In this document: positions 43,923 to 52,574 of the stretch, piece by piece
How positions within the stretch are numbered: position 1 is the first letter of the stretch
Layout: every line of letters begins with the position of its first letter
NCBI RefSeq assembly: GCF_016718685.1
Contig: NZ_JADKCX010000015.1
Location: 40,464-104,463 of the forward strand
From: Haliscomenobacter sp.
GTDB lineage: Bacteria; Bacteroidota; Bacteroidia; Chitinophagales; Saprospiraceae
Length of the DNA: 64,000 bases
Direction of reading: 5' to 3'
Notes under the pieces: model-generated
What the model saw: only the letters and a program-made list of their open reading frames with translations
Told to the model about the DNA's origin: nothing
Databases searched by the model: none
Program-made: the position numbers and the translations under genes

Positions 43923-45390
43923 CTAAATACCTGCCGTCTTGAGTTTGGCCAGTAGTTGATCTTCCAGCGATTTCCAATAAGTCAGTTTTTCCTGAAAATT
44001 GAGCAAGCTGTCTTGGAGCGATTCATTGAGTGGATCCTCCTGGATTTTTTGCTGCGCTTTCAGCACCTGGTCATGGTACTTGGTCACGTACCACTTGATG
44101 CGCTCTTTGCCGTGGCGAATCACTTTGCCATCGGTGAAGCGACGATGTTCAACCGTGTAGATGTCATCAAGCGGGGGTTCAGCCGGAAGGAGGTCTTCAG
44201 CCTCACGTTCAATTTGAAGTATCTCTTCGTTGCAAGGTGTTGCAACAGGTTGCAACGGCACTTTGGGCAGATGGGTAGGAGCAGAGCGCTCGGGCAATTT
44301 GAACCCAATGGGGAAACGCGTTCGATTGGGCGCTTCGATAGGAGAGGAGCTGTTGGGATGAGCCGGAGAGTTGGGCAACAAATGAACACTTGAGCGATCC
44401 AGGTTGTCCAGGCGTTTGACGATACTCAGCAGTAAAGGTTCAAGATCAATGGGCGTTGGGGTAGGGGAGGAGGCGAGTGGAATAGAAGGAGCGGGCAAAG
44501 CCGATTGAGTTGCCTTGAGCTCAGCATATTTTTGATCCAAATACTCCTGGGTTTTCTTTTTGTACTTGAACTGGAACCAGATGCAAACGTACATCAGTAT
44601 GGTGGTAAGCACACTCAGCACACCAAAGACAGAACCGTTGCCCTTGGTTTCGCGGCGCCAGCGAGCCAGGTCTTGTTGGTATTTTTGCTCAGCCACGGTT
44701 TGCTTGTCCCCATTGGCTTTGGGAACATTGATGATTGCGGTGATCAAATCCTGTTCCCGTTGCTCGGCCACTTCGGTACGGCGTTTCCACTCGGTCGCAT
44801 CTTTGTCGGAAAGTTTACCCCGCCAACTGCGCGAAGACTTGTACTCCTGACCCGGTTTTGAGCCTCCTCGATGTAAGGTTGAGAATAGCGGCGACATCCT
44901 CCGGTTTTTCTTCCTTGACCCTTGGGCGTTCCGGTTTTTTCTGGATGTTGGAGACCAGGTCAAAGCCACCCGGAATCGACATACCCAGAGAAACCAGTGC
45001 ACAAAGCAGTAAGCCCAGCAAAGCACCATTGTTGTCGCTCTGGTGTTTGCCACCATCCAGCCAAAATTCCTTGAAATACGTATTCCCCGCAAAACGATGT
45101 AGAAGTTCGAAACCAACAATCAACAGCAATGTAACAATCACCGCAAGCACAAGACCAAAAGACAGTTGGTTGAGCAAGCCGAACACAAAAGCAAAAACTG
45201 CACTGTACTCAGTAAGGGCACTCAAGGCCAGGATGAACCAAACGCCAATACAAGCGAAAAGGTAAAGTGGCCGGAAACGCAGATGGTAGGGTAGGGGCTG
45301 AACTCGCGAGAGGTTTTGGTGCAGGCGCAGTTCATCATCCTCTTTCTCGTTCTCACGGAAAGGGCTTTGGATAATCAGTCGATTTTCCAT
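43923..45390 (-). pseudogene. Plasmid-borne membrane protein with long cytosolic coiled/Pro-rich tail, frameshifted
   Basis: From the ATG at 45390, residues 1-150 contain three or four TM helices (YLFACIGVWFILALSALTEY, LVLAVIVTLLLIVGFELL, GALLGLLLCALVSLGMSIPGGFDLV). The frame breaks around 44885-44855, where reading through two nearby slips would give YIEEAQNR then EYKSSRSWRGKLSDKDATEWKRR. The downstream frame has a helical stretch, another TM helix (VFGVLSVLTTILMYVCIWFQF), a Ser/Pro-rich linker, and a C-terminal basic-acidic segment (GKERIKWYVTKYHDQVLKAQQKIQ). No known family is recognised. It sits between the partition genes and the replication initiator, so it may be a membrane anchor for plasmid maintenance or a conjugation-related protein (inference). 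Confidence 0.6.
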
Positions 45391-45424
45391 AGATTTGCAA
45401 CAGCTATTTTTATAGTTAAACCAT

Positions 45425-45459
45425 ACCCTGTCTAGTTATTCGCAGTAACTATTCAGGGT
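45425..45459 (-). terminator. Composite hairpin after the small RHH-like gene
   Basis: ACCCTG pairs with CAGGGT and, inside, AGTTA with TAACT. It lies 4 bases past the stop of the minus-strand gene at 45463, with T-rich sequence on its plus-strand side. Confidence 0.4.
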
Positions 45460-45462
45460 TTT

Positions 45463-45669
45463 TCATTTTTGCTGGATTTCTTGCTCTTCGTCGGACTGCT
45501 CTTCATCCGTAATTCGTCCCTGGGCCTTGTAATGGTCCTCCACAATTTTACTCACGATGTAACTTACTGCGCGATCCTGATCTTTGGCATCTTTGAGGAC
45601 TTCACGGTGTGCTTTTTGGCTCAGATAAATTCCGACAGAGGTTCCCTTCTGTTTTTTCGCTTTTGCCAT
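45463..45669 (-). CDS. Small ribbon-helix-helix-like protein (68 residues)
   Basis: A basic N-terminus (AKAKKQKGT) is followed by SVGIYLSQKAHREVLKDAKDQDRAVSYIVSKIVEDHY, the strand-helix-helix pattern of an RHH repressor or copy-number/partition protein, and an acidic tail (DEEQSDEEQE). It lies about 70 bp upstream of the membrane-protein gene and directly beside the iteron region. An operator-like TTCTGCA/TGCAGAA repeat is immediately upstream. Function is probably autoregulation or control of replication; no partner toxin is seen. Confidence 0.55.
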   Translation of the reverse strand: MAKAKKQKGTSVGIYLSQKAHREVLKDAKDQDRAVSYIVSKIVEDHYKAQGRITDEEQSDEEQEIQQK

Positions 45670-45731
45670 AAAGGAATGTTTGTTATCGGGCTAAGTTAAC
45701 AAAGCTATGACAAAAGGGGGCGATTTAAATT

Positions 45732-45759
45732 TTCTGCAATTTATGCAGAATGTGCAGAA
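45732..45759. promoter_or_regulatory. TTCTGCA/TGCAGAA operator-like repeat
   Basis: TTCTGCA (45732-45738) and TGCAGAA (45744-45750) form a perfect dyad, and a third TGCAGAA copy is at 45753-45759. It is 63 bases upstream of the start of the 68-residue RHH-like gene. Confidence 0.5.
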
Positions 45760-45843
45760 ATATCAAAACTTTCAATTTATTTTCTAAAAATGTGTTTCTG
45801 AAAAAACATAAACAGCTGGAAAATAAAAAGATAAAGGAGATAC

Positions 45844-46770
45844 TATGGAGTATTCAGTAAGAAGAGGAAACTATTCCATATTATCATCGGGCTAAGAAAG
45901 CACTAAAGGATGAAGATGATTAGAAGAAGGCGGTATAACTGAAAACTCCATAATAAGGAGGGTTTTTAGGCCAAAAATGGAACTGAAAACTCCATAGAAA
46001 GACCTCGAAATGACCAGTCCGTAAGGGGAAGTGACCTTGGATGAGGTAAAATATGGAGTTCTCCCCGCAAAAAAATTAAAGATTCTATTACTTTAGCAGG
46101 GATTAAGGGTTAATAAAGCAGCTGAAATGAAGATCAAGCCTTTAAACAGAATGCGCACGTCCGGGAAGATGAACTTTTCTTTTCAAAAGCAAGAAGTTCT
46201 TACCTATTCGAGATCTAGAGGGCAAATATGGAGATTTCAGGAGTTACCGACCTTTTTTGTTGTTGTTTCTTAATCTTGTTTATTTCTTGTTTTTACTTGT
46301 TTTAAGCCTTCATAAATGCCTTATTTATCAAAGAGTTACGATAATTAAAATGGAGTTTTCAGGAAAAATATGGATTTATCAGGAGTAAATATGAAGTTTT
46401 CAGGAAATGAGTATGGAATTTTCAGGAGAAACAATGGAGTTTTCAGGTAGGAGAAACGAGCAAATCCGTATAAATATGGGGTTTTCAGGAGTCTAGAAAG
46501 CTTAGAAGACATAATTAAGTGGCTCGGTTACTATGGAGTTTTCAGGAGAATTTTATGTGGTGTACCCGCTGTAAATTTTGCTGGGACATCCAGGAGAAGG
46601 CTCTAGGGTGTAAATAAGCCCAGTATGTAGCGATTTGAGCCAGTGCTGCACTTCTAAATATGGAGTTTTCAGTAGAAGGCAAATCCAGATAAAAGCACTC
46701 CATAGTTAGCTAAATCTGTTCATAGTTCAGGCTTCGGCAAAGTCCGATAATTTATTATGGAGTTTTTTAT
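45844..46770. repeat. Iteron array, probable plasmid replication origin
   Basis: Repeats of the 17-base consensus TATGGAGTTTTCAGGAG lie upstream of the initiator gene. Direct copies, some degenerate, start at 45844, 46052, 46227, 46349 (AATGGAG form), 46369, 46390, 46412, 46433 (AATGGAG form), 46475, 46532, 46659 and 46756. Inverted copies (CTGAAAACTCCATA) start at 45939 and 45983, and a short inverted one lies near 46697. The spacing is mostly 20-60 bases, closest at 46349-46447. Such iterons bind Rep_3-family initiators and set copy number. This fills the 1156-base gap between the 68-residue gene and rep. Confidence 0.85.
46252..46350. other. T-rich/AT-rich stretch inside the origin
   Basis: A strongly biased run (TTGTTGTTGTTTCTTAATC and TTTATTTCTTGTTTTTAC, among others) sits between two iteron groups. 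AT-rich segments next to iterons usually serve as the DNA unwinding element of theta plasmids (family knowledge). Confidence 0.5.
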
Positions 46771-46825
46771 AAGTATTCATACTTAATGCCTATCTTGTAG
46801 CCTTATTCTTTAGCACAGTATCGCT

Positions 46826-48256
46826 ATGGCAAAAAAGAACACTTCGAAAGGTAACTTTCCAGTAGTGACCCAAGCCAATCAATTGGTAGAGGCACACTAC
46901 TCCCCAGGCTTGACCACCAGGGCACACAAGATTGCCCGGATGCTGGTATCCTTGATCAGCCCGGATGACAAGGAACTCAAGTTTTACAAAGTAAAGGTGG
47001 ATTTCATCAAACGTTTTTTGGGTCAAAGCGAGTCAACGACCTGGGGCAGTTTTGTGGAAGAAATGAAGATGGTTTTCAAAAAACTTTCTAGCGAACCCAT
47101 TGTCATTAACCGGGAAAAAGGCGCAGTGATTGCCCATTTTCTGGCCGGGGTAGACATTGACCCAGTGTCGGGTTATGTCACCTTTGAGATTTCGGGTTTG
47201 CTTAAACCTTACCTCATTGAGCTCAAGAATAATTTTACCTCTTATTCCTTGGCGTACATTCCAGCCCTGCGGAGTTCCTACTCCATTCGGGTGTATGAGC
47301 TATTGAGCCAGTACAAAAAAATTGGCTTCCGGGTTATGGAGGTAGACGAGTTACAACGTAAAGTAGGATCGAACTATACTTTATATGGAGACTTCAAGCG
47401 CACAGTGATCAATGTAGCTCAGCGTGACCTGGAGAAACATACGGACATCAGCTTTGAGTTTGAGGAATTGAAAGTGGGCAAAAAAGTTACCCGCATCAAA
47501 TTTTACATTTATCCAAACAAGCCTCAGGAGGAAAACAAACCCAATCAGCTCTTGCTGGATCTCTTTGACAACAGTGAGAAAAATGCAAAAGCCCCCAACG
47601 CCATTGCAGACCAGGTGAGGGAATCGATACTCAAGTTGGGTATTGCAGAAGAGACCTTGCAGGAAATCCTACGATTGGGCTTTGACTTCATCGAAGCAGA
47701 GGACAAACGCGCCCTGGCCAATGAACGCTGCAACAACCTTGAAGCCTGGCTGATTGAAAAACTGATCTTGGTAGAAAAAAAGAAAGCTGTACTGGGCAGT
47801 GACAACCCTGGCGGCTATTTCGTCAACGCCTTGAAAGGAGACTGGGTATCGCGCTCGGCCAGCAGTGAGATCAAGAACAAACAAGTCCAAAAGGAGACAC
47901 AGGATAAAAAGAGGCAGTTGAAAGGATTGGAGCAGCAGTTGAAGGAACTGCAAAAACAATACGAACGAGAAATGGGTATCATCTATGCCCGACTGGTGGA
48001 AGACGACGCCATTTTTAATACCTGTTATACCGAAGCCCGGAGTGAGCAAAGCAAACCAGGGTTGTTTTTTGATGACTTGTTTACGCCCAGGGAGCAATAC
48101 GAAAAAGGAGGATTTGCTACGACGCTGGTGAATGACAAGATCAAGGAGAAATACCCGGATGAGTTCAAAGAAGTGATTGCGATGTACCATCCTAAGTTGC
48201 ATGAATTGAAAGAAGGGGTGAAGGTGTTGAAGAAGGAGTTGGGCGTGAGTTATTGA
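46826..48256 (+). CDS. Plasmid replication initiator (Rep_3-type)
   Basis: A 476-residue protein. Residues 15-235 match the Rep_3 winged-helix initiator layout: NQLVEAHYSPGLTTRAHKIARMLVSLIS (WH1), VDFIKRFLG, ITSYSLAYIPALRSSYSIRVYELLSQY-like segment (FTSYSLAYIPALRSSYSIRV), and a WH2 with VDELQRKVGSNYTLYGDFKRTVINVAQRDL. Residues 270-400 are helical and Lys/Glu-rich, with a coiled coil (KKRQLKGLEQQLKELQKQYERE). It would bind the iterons in front of it, with its ATG 56 bases beyond the last copy, and recruit host replication proteins. The C-terminal extension of about 220 residues is longer than in small Rep_3 proteins. No frameshift is present. Confidence 0.9.
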   Translation: MAKKNTSKGNFPVVTQANQLVEAHYSPGLTTRAHKIARMLVSLISPDDKELKFYKVKVDFIKRFLGQSESTTWGSFVEEMKMVFKKLSSEPIVINREKGAVIAHFLAGVDIDPVSGYVTFEISGLLKPYLIELKNNFTSYSLAYIPALRSSYSIRVYELLSQYKKIGFRVMEVDELQRKVGSNYTLYGDFKRTVINVAQRDLEKHTDISFEFEELKVGKKVTRIKFYIYPNKPQEENKPNQLLLDLFDNSEKNAKAPNAIADQVRESILKLGIAEETLQEILRLGFDFIEAEDKRALANERCNNLEAWLIEKLILVEKKKAVLGSDNPGGYFVNALKGDWVSRSASSEIKNKQVQKETQDKKRQLKGLEQQLKELQKQYEREMGIIYARLVEDDAIFNTCYTEARSEQSKPGLFFDDLFTPREQYEKGGFATTLVNDKIKEKYPDEFKEVIAMYHPKLHELKEGVKVLKKELGVSY

Positions 48257-48268
48257 TTGGGGAGAATC

Positions 48269-48328
48269 AACTTTATTTTAAGTTTAAAATAACTTCATTT
48301 TAAAGTTGATTTGAGTTTATTTTGAGTT
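48269..48328. repeat. Phased pentamer array M (upstream of BRO-N gene)
   Basis: Units at 48269 (AACTT), 48280, 48291 (AACTT), 48303, 48313 and 48324 (GAGTT). Spacing is 10-12 bases. It lies between rep and the BRO-N gene and belongs to the same repeat type as arrays A-L. Confidence 0.6.
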
Positions 48329-48360
48329 TTAAAATTCCATTCAAACAAAGCGACAAGCCA

Positions 48361-49223
48361 ATGGAACAAGAAAATAAAATCATCGTTTTCCAGGAGAAAC
48401 AGATTCGTCGGGTGTGGCACAACGAGGAGTGGTGGTTTTCGGTAGTGGATGTGGTAGAGGTATTGACGGAGAGTCCTCGGCCCCGTAAATATTGGAATGC
48501 CCTCAAAACTAAGCTTCAAAACGAGGGACACGTTGAACTGTCCCAATTTATGGGACAGTTGAAAATGCCATCTCATGACGGAAAAATGCGTGAAACCGAC
48601 GCCGCTAATACCGAAGGGATGTTCCGCATCATTCAGTCCATTCCTTCGCCCAAGGCCGAGCCCTTCAAAATGTGGCTGGCCAAAGTTGGCTATGAACGCA
48701 TACAGGAAATTGAAAATCCCTGAACTAGCTGCTGAACGCGCCCGACAGAACTACCGAGACCTGGGCTACGATGAGGCGTGGATTGAGACTCGGCTACAGA
48801 CAATTGCAACTCGGGGAAGCCTCACCGATGAATGGAAGGCTCGGGGTGTACAAGAAGGCCTGGAATATTCCATTCTTACCGCCGAAATCAGTAAAGCGAC
48901 TTTTGGGTTGACGCCCTCGGAGTACAAAAACGTAAAAGGGCTTAAGAAGGAAAATCTGCGCGATCACATGACGGATATTGAGCTAATTTTTACGATGCTG
49001 GGTGAGGCCACAACCCGCAATAAAGCAGTGTCAAAAGATGCGCAGGGATTTAATGAAAACCGCATAGCGGCGCAAGAAGGGGGGCAATCTGCGGGCAAGG
49101 CACTGGATGCTTATGAAGCTTGAAGAAGGAAAAAAAGTAGTGACCGGTCAGAATTTTAAGCAGCAGATCAAGGAAGCGAAGAAAAAACAAAAGGAGTTGA
49201 AGAAAGGGGAGGAGGAGCTTTGA
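48361..49223 (+). pseudogene. BRO-N domain (phage antirepressor-type) protein, two frameshifts
   Basis: Read across three frames, the product is a Bro-N protein of about 285 residues. Frame 1 (ATG 48361) carries the BRO-N domain (RRVWHNEEWWFSVVDVVEVLTES, FRIIQSIPSPKAEPFKMWLAKVGYERIQEIENP). One T too many after CCC near 48720 ends it; frame 2 goes on ELAAERARQNYRDLGYDEAWIETRLQTIATRGSLTDEWKARGVQE, as expected in the family. A second slip near 49110 leads to frame 3 (KLEEGKKVVTGQNFKQQIKEAKK) ending at 49223. BRO-N proteins are DNA-binding regulators common on phages and plasmids. The coding content is otherwise well conserved, so breaks may be recent or sequencing errors. Confidence 0.8.
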
Positions 49224-49251
49224 GGGGCTGTCTTTCCGAATAGTCGGAAGA

Positions 49252-49316
49252 ACACAGAGCGACATATTTTTTAGCACAAAGGACGCACAGAGAAAAACAC
49301 AGGGGCACAAAGATTA
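49252..49316. repeat. ACACAGAGG-type intergenic low-complexity repeat
   Basis: Imperfect copies of a cacagagn motif (AACACAGAGCGAC, GGACGCACAGAG, AACACAGGGGCACAAAG) after the BRO-N gene. This type of sequence yields spurious Cys/Leu/Val-rich translations; no real gene. Confidence 0.4.
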
Positions 49317-49438
49317 GACGTTGACGAAGCTCCGCTTCAAAAGCAAGAAGACCTGGACTGGTCAAAGGTTTGGGCTTACTTCTACAATGAACAATAAAAC
49401 GGCTGGTTAGTGTGTAGGAACAAGTGCCATCAGGTTGA

Positions 49439-49474
49439 CCTTTTAAAGGTAACGAATTCGTTACCTTTAAAAGG
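49439..49474. terminator. 36-bp perfect palindrome between convergent genes
   Basis: Left half CCTTTTAAAGGTAACGAA and its exact complement meet without a loop. It lies 216 bases after the BRO-N gene and 18 bases before the stop of the minus-strand DUF457 gene, a position fitting a bidirectional terminator. Confidence 0.55.
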
Positions 49475-49491
49475 CCTCAATGTTTAAATTT

Positions 49492-50836
49492 TTAAATGAT
49501 TACTGCCACCTTCAGCACCCCAGTAAACAACAACTCACCCGGCAAATTTCGCGCCCAATCCACCTTCAGCTCCGCAGCCTGCTGTAGATTCCGCAGTCGA
49601 TTGTCCTGCTGCAATTCCCGCAGCTGGGTTTCCAATTCAATCACTCTAGCCTCGTGCAGTTCGGGGATTTTGACCTTGCGCAGTTCCTTGATGCGTTGGG
49701 TACGCTTTTGATCCAGGTAGATGTCGTCGGAAGGCTGCATGGCCTCCAGGTTGGCGAGTTCGGCCATTAGGTTGCGGTATTCAGCCAGGGCGGCCCGATC
49801 CGCCTGGCGGAGGTTCTGGATTTGGACGCGCAGCACCTCGATGCGGGGATCGATTTGGGGGACAAAGGCTTCTTTGGCCGTGGTGGCTTGCGGGCGCATA
49901 ATGACCAGGTCGCTCAGGTACTTGCCGCTGAATTGCTGACCTTCCTTCATCTGGCCACCGATCCGGGCAACAAAGTGGTTGGTCGCATGGAGTTTGACCT
50001 CCAGGATCAGTTGCTGGTGCAGCAGTTTGTTGAGACTGTCCAGGCCCACTTCTACCAGAAGCAGTTCTTCAAAACGAAACGAGCGCCCGGTATGGCGAGG
50101 GATGGTGTGGTAGATGATCTGTTTGGCCTTGTCCAGCAACAAGAACTTACCGTCTTTGAGTAAAGTCGCCTTGTTCTCACGCGCCTCGATGCAGAGGGCT
50201 TTGCCATGGAAAACCTGGCTGCCTTCGCGGTAGCGGTAATCCACCTCCAGGACATCGGAAGATTTTTTGAACTCCGAAGCCAGGTGTTTGAGGGTGCCGA
50301 AGGTGCGGTTGTAGGTAGTCCAGAAGCCCTGTTTGTACAAGCGGTTGGGACGCCAGGCCACCGAGGATGAAGGCAAAAAACCAGATGGTTTCCTTGCGCA
50401 CATCGCCTGTGCGGATGCGCATATTGGGATCGCCGGGGAGGACGCAAGGATTTTTGAGGAAAGGATAGAACAAGAGTACCCCTTGCAAAGTGACCATATC
50501 GAAAAGCAGGTGGGAGATCATGGCAATGACGGCGATGGCCGTCAGGCGCTGGGATTGCCAGAGGGTTTGTTCCAGGAGTCCAGCTGCCAGCCAAAAGATA
50601 CCCAGGCCCAGCAGCGAGTGGGTGAGGGTGCGGTGGCCATGACGGCTGTTCAGGTAGCGGCTGAGGGGCAGGAAGAGCCTGCCGATCGGGCTGCGGGGGT
50701 GGTCGATGTCGGGTAGGGTGGCACCGAGGAGCACTGCGCCAATGGTGGCGGGAGACTCCAGGATGTTGATGTTGGCGAGGGCGGCGAAGAAGCCGGTGAA
50801 GACGAAACCTCCCGCTAGATGGTTAGGTAATGTCAT
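49492..50836 (-). pseudogene. DUF457 (YdjM-like) membrane metal-dependent hydrolase with coiled-coil C-terminal extension, one frameshift
   Basis: The ATG at 50836 opens MTLPNHLAGGFVFTGF. The metal-ligand motifs are LPDIDHP (residues 41-47) and SRHGHRTLTHS (64-74), both typical of the DUF457/YdjM membrane hydrolases. TM helices follow (GIFWLAAGLLEQ, AIAVIAMISHLLFDMV). Near 50340 the frame slips by one base; the next frame continues RPNRLYKQGFWTTYNRTFGTLKHLASEFKKSSD and adds about 280 residues. That part is strand-rich, with helices near the end (VLRVQIQNLRQADRAALAEYRNLMAEL, EARVIELETQLRELQQDNRL). The long extension is not part of the usual family. It is encoded 195 bases downstream of the recombinase-ATPase gene, in the same direction, and may act with it. 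Confidence 0.7.
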
Positions 50837-51031
50837 GGTTTTGAGTTGGAGGAATGATGAGTTATTCGAAGTCATGAATGATGAATGGGTCGGTAATGCC
50901 TGGAGGTGGTGGTGGTTCATGGGTGGTTATTCTCGTTATTGGAAAAGTGATTGTTTTTTGAATGCGGATTTCCACAAACCTTTGGGTTGCCGACTTATTC
51001 GTCATTCGTCATTGAAAAATTCGTCATTCAT

Positions 51032-52537
51032 TTAGATGAATTTTCTCCTGACCATTTTGTAGATGTTGCGAGCGAAGAGGGCGAAGACCAGGAAGATGCC
51101 ACCGATGAGTCGGTAGGCACCCGCATCGTCGCCGAGTTCGCCGCCAGCGTAGCGGAGGATCATCAGGGCCGAGAGGGCGATGACCAGGGGGAGCATCATG
51201 TCCAGTTCCCGTTGGGCCGTGGTGTGGCGGATTTCGCGGGTTTGTTCGGAGGAGATGTAGGCTTCCTTTTGGTAACGTTCGATCATTTCAAGGATGTAGA
51301 GCGGAGTGCCTCCGGTTTGATCCCAAATGTGGTTCTTAAAGCCCTCGTAGTCTTCGATGCGGTTCAGGTAAGGCAAGGTGACCTTGGCGATGAGTTCGAG
51401 CGTCTCAGGGCGTGTAAGGGGCTTTATTTCGAGTTTTTCAAAGTTGGTGATGAAGCTGGAGTGCTCCACTTTGACCTGGCGGGCTGCGGCGAGGATGTGG
51501 AAATGGTTTTTTAGTTTCTCCAGATAAATCACCTGGCCCCGGGTGAGGTTGCTCAAGTCGTCGAAGACCAAGGTATACTCCTGGGGTCGGGTGACCTGAA
51601 TGAGGAGTTCCACGAGGCGTTTGGCCGATTCTTTGGTGATGACCTGTTGGATGTCCTTCATTTCGAACATGGCCTTGGCGATGGCCTCCTTGTCGTCCTG
51701 AAAAAGGTGGAGGAGCATGCTGGCCAACATCTTTTTGGGGTACGTCACATCATCCACCCGGAGGATTTTGCCCTGCTGGTAGTTGTCCAACAAATGCGTT
51801 TTGCCGATGCCCTGGGGACCGAGGAGGATGACGTTGACTTTTTTCTCGGCCAGGTCCATGAGTTTGGTGATCTCGGCCTTTCGTCCCACGTGAAATTTGG
51901 TAGTCCCCTTTTCCAGCGGCATGATGTGGACCCGTTTGGGCGGGAAGATGCGGCGCTGGAGCTTTTGGAACCAAGAACTAGTGTCGATGGACTGGATGGC
52001 CTGGCGCAGTTCCTGGTCTTCGACGTGGAGGTAGATTTCGGTGGTCTGCTGGCTGTTGTGGCCGAGGAGTTTTTGGGCTACGCGGATGTCGTTGCCTTCC
52101 CGGACTACTCGCGTGGCAAAGGTGTGCCGCAACATGTGCGGGTGTACAACTCCTCCGGAATACTTCTTGATCCTTTTCCAAACTACCACCCGGCTCAGGT
52201 AAAGCGCTTTGGAGGTTTTGGCCGGGGGGAAAATGTAGGTATCCGGCTCAGGGTCTTTGATGCGTGGCCAGTAGTCGGCCAGGGCTTCGAGCAAACGGGT
52301 AGAGAGTGGGATGGTACGGGTGCGGAGGCGCTTGCTGCGCTTTTTGAGGCTGGCCACGGTGACGGTGTTTTGCATGAAGTTGAAGTTCTTGCGCTGGAGC
52401 TTCACCACTTCGGTAACCCGCAAGCCACAATCCAACATCAGGAGGATGATGACGCGGTACTTCAGGTTTTTGGTGCCCGCCAGCGCTTCTTGCAACTGAC
52501 GGGACACGAGTTTGATGTCAGGGTGGGCCTGGATCAT
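51032..52537 (-). CDS. Tyrosine recombinase fused to a P-loop ATPase and a C-terminal membrane anchor
   Basis: A 501-residue protein with three modules. Residues 1-185 are the catalytic domain of a tyrosine recombinase: R40 (CGLRVTE), Lys in the beta-hairpin (ASLKKRSKRLRT), H134-x-x-R137 (HPHMLRHTF), H160 (LLGHNSQQ) and Y169 (TEIYLH), all in normal order and spacing. The N-terminal core-binding (SAM-like) domain is absent. Residues 215-425 are a P-loop NTPase: Walker A GPQGIGKT at 240-247, Walker B-like YTLVFDDLS at 321-329, and a winged-helix-like end. Residues 449-463 and 477-492 are TM helices, placing the protein at the inner membrane. The mix recalls FtsK (membrane ATPase) and XerC/D in one chain. 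Plasmid multimer resolution is a natural inference. Confidence 0.85.
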   Translation of the reverse strand: MIQAHPDIKLVSRQLQEALAGTKNLKYRVIILLMLDCGLRVTEVVKLQRKNFNFMQNTVTVASLKKRSKRLRTRTIPLSTRLLEALADYWPRIKDPEPDTYIFPPAKTSKALYLSRVVVWKRIKKYSGGVVHPHMLRHTFATRVVREGNDIRVAQKLLGHNSQQTTEIYLHVEDQELRQAIQSIDTSSWFQKLQRRIFPPKRVHIMPLEKGTTKFHVGRKAEITKLMDLAEKKVNVILLGPQGIGKTHLLDNYQQGKILRVDDVTYPKKMLASMLLHLFQDDKEAIAKAMFEMKDIQQVITKESAKRLVELLIQVTRPQEYTLVFDDLSNLTRGQVIYLEKLKNHFHILAAARQVKVEHSSFITNFEKLEIKPLTRPETLELIAKVTLPYLNRIEDYEGFKNHIWDQTGGTPLYILEMIERYQKEAYISSEQTREIRHTTAQRELDMMLPLVIALSALMILRYAGGELGDDAGAYRLIGGIFLVFALFARNIYKMVRRKFI

Positions 52538-52574
52538 GTTTTCATAGCTTTGATTCGACTTCGCTCATCAACCG

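Larger units (their letters stand above)
39242..52537. mobile_element. Plasmid-type replication/partition module
   Basis: This block combines a Rep_3-type initiator with upstream iterons, ParA with a small RHH-like partner and pentamer arrays, TOPRIM/primase-like, KilA-N and BRO-N proteins, and a tyrosine recombinase. That assembly is expected for a low-copy plasmid, or one integrated into a chromosome. No integration borders or direct repeats were found at the edges. The limits given are simply the outermost plasmid-type genes. Confidence 0.6.

Noticed and set aside
45844..46770. Repeat cluster considered as a CRISPR array
   Set aside because: Repeats are short and degenerate, occur in both orientations and have irregular spacing; no cas genes. 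Iterons explain them better.
40146..48328. Pentamer arrays considered as simple AT-rich background
   Set aside because: The near-constant 10-12 base step and repeated position upstream of genes argue against chance; kept as a finding pending a statistical test.
49050..49365. Two minus-strand frames with Cys/Leu/Val-rich translations after the BRO-N gene
   Set aside because: They translate the cacagag-type low-complexity repeat and have no conserved pattern.
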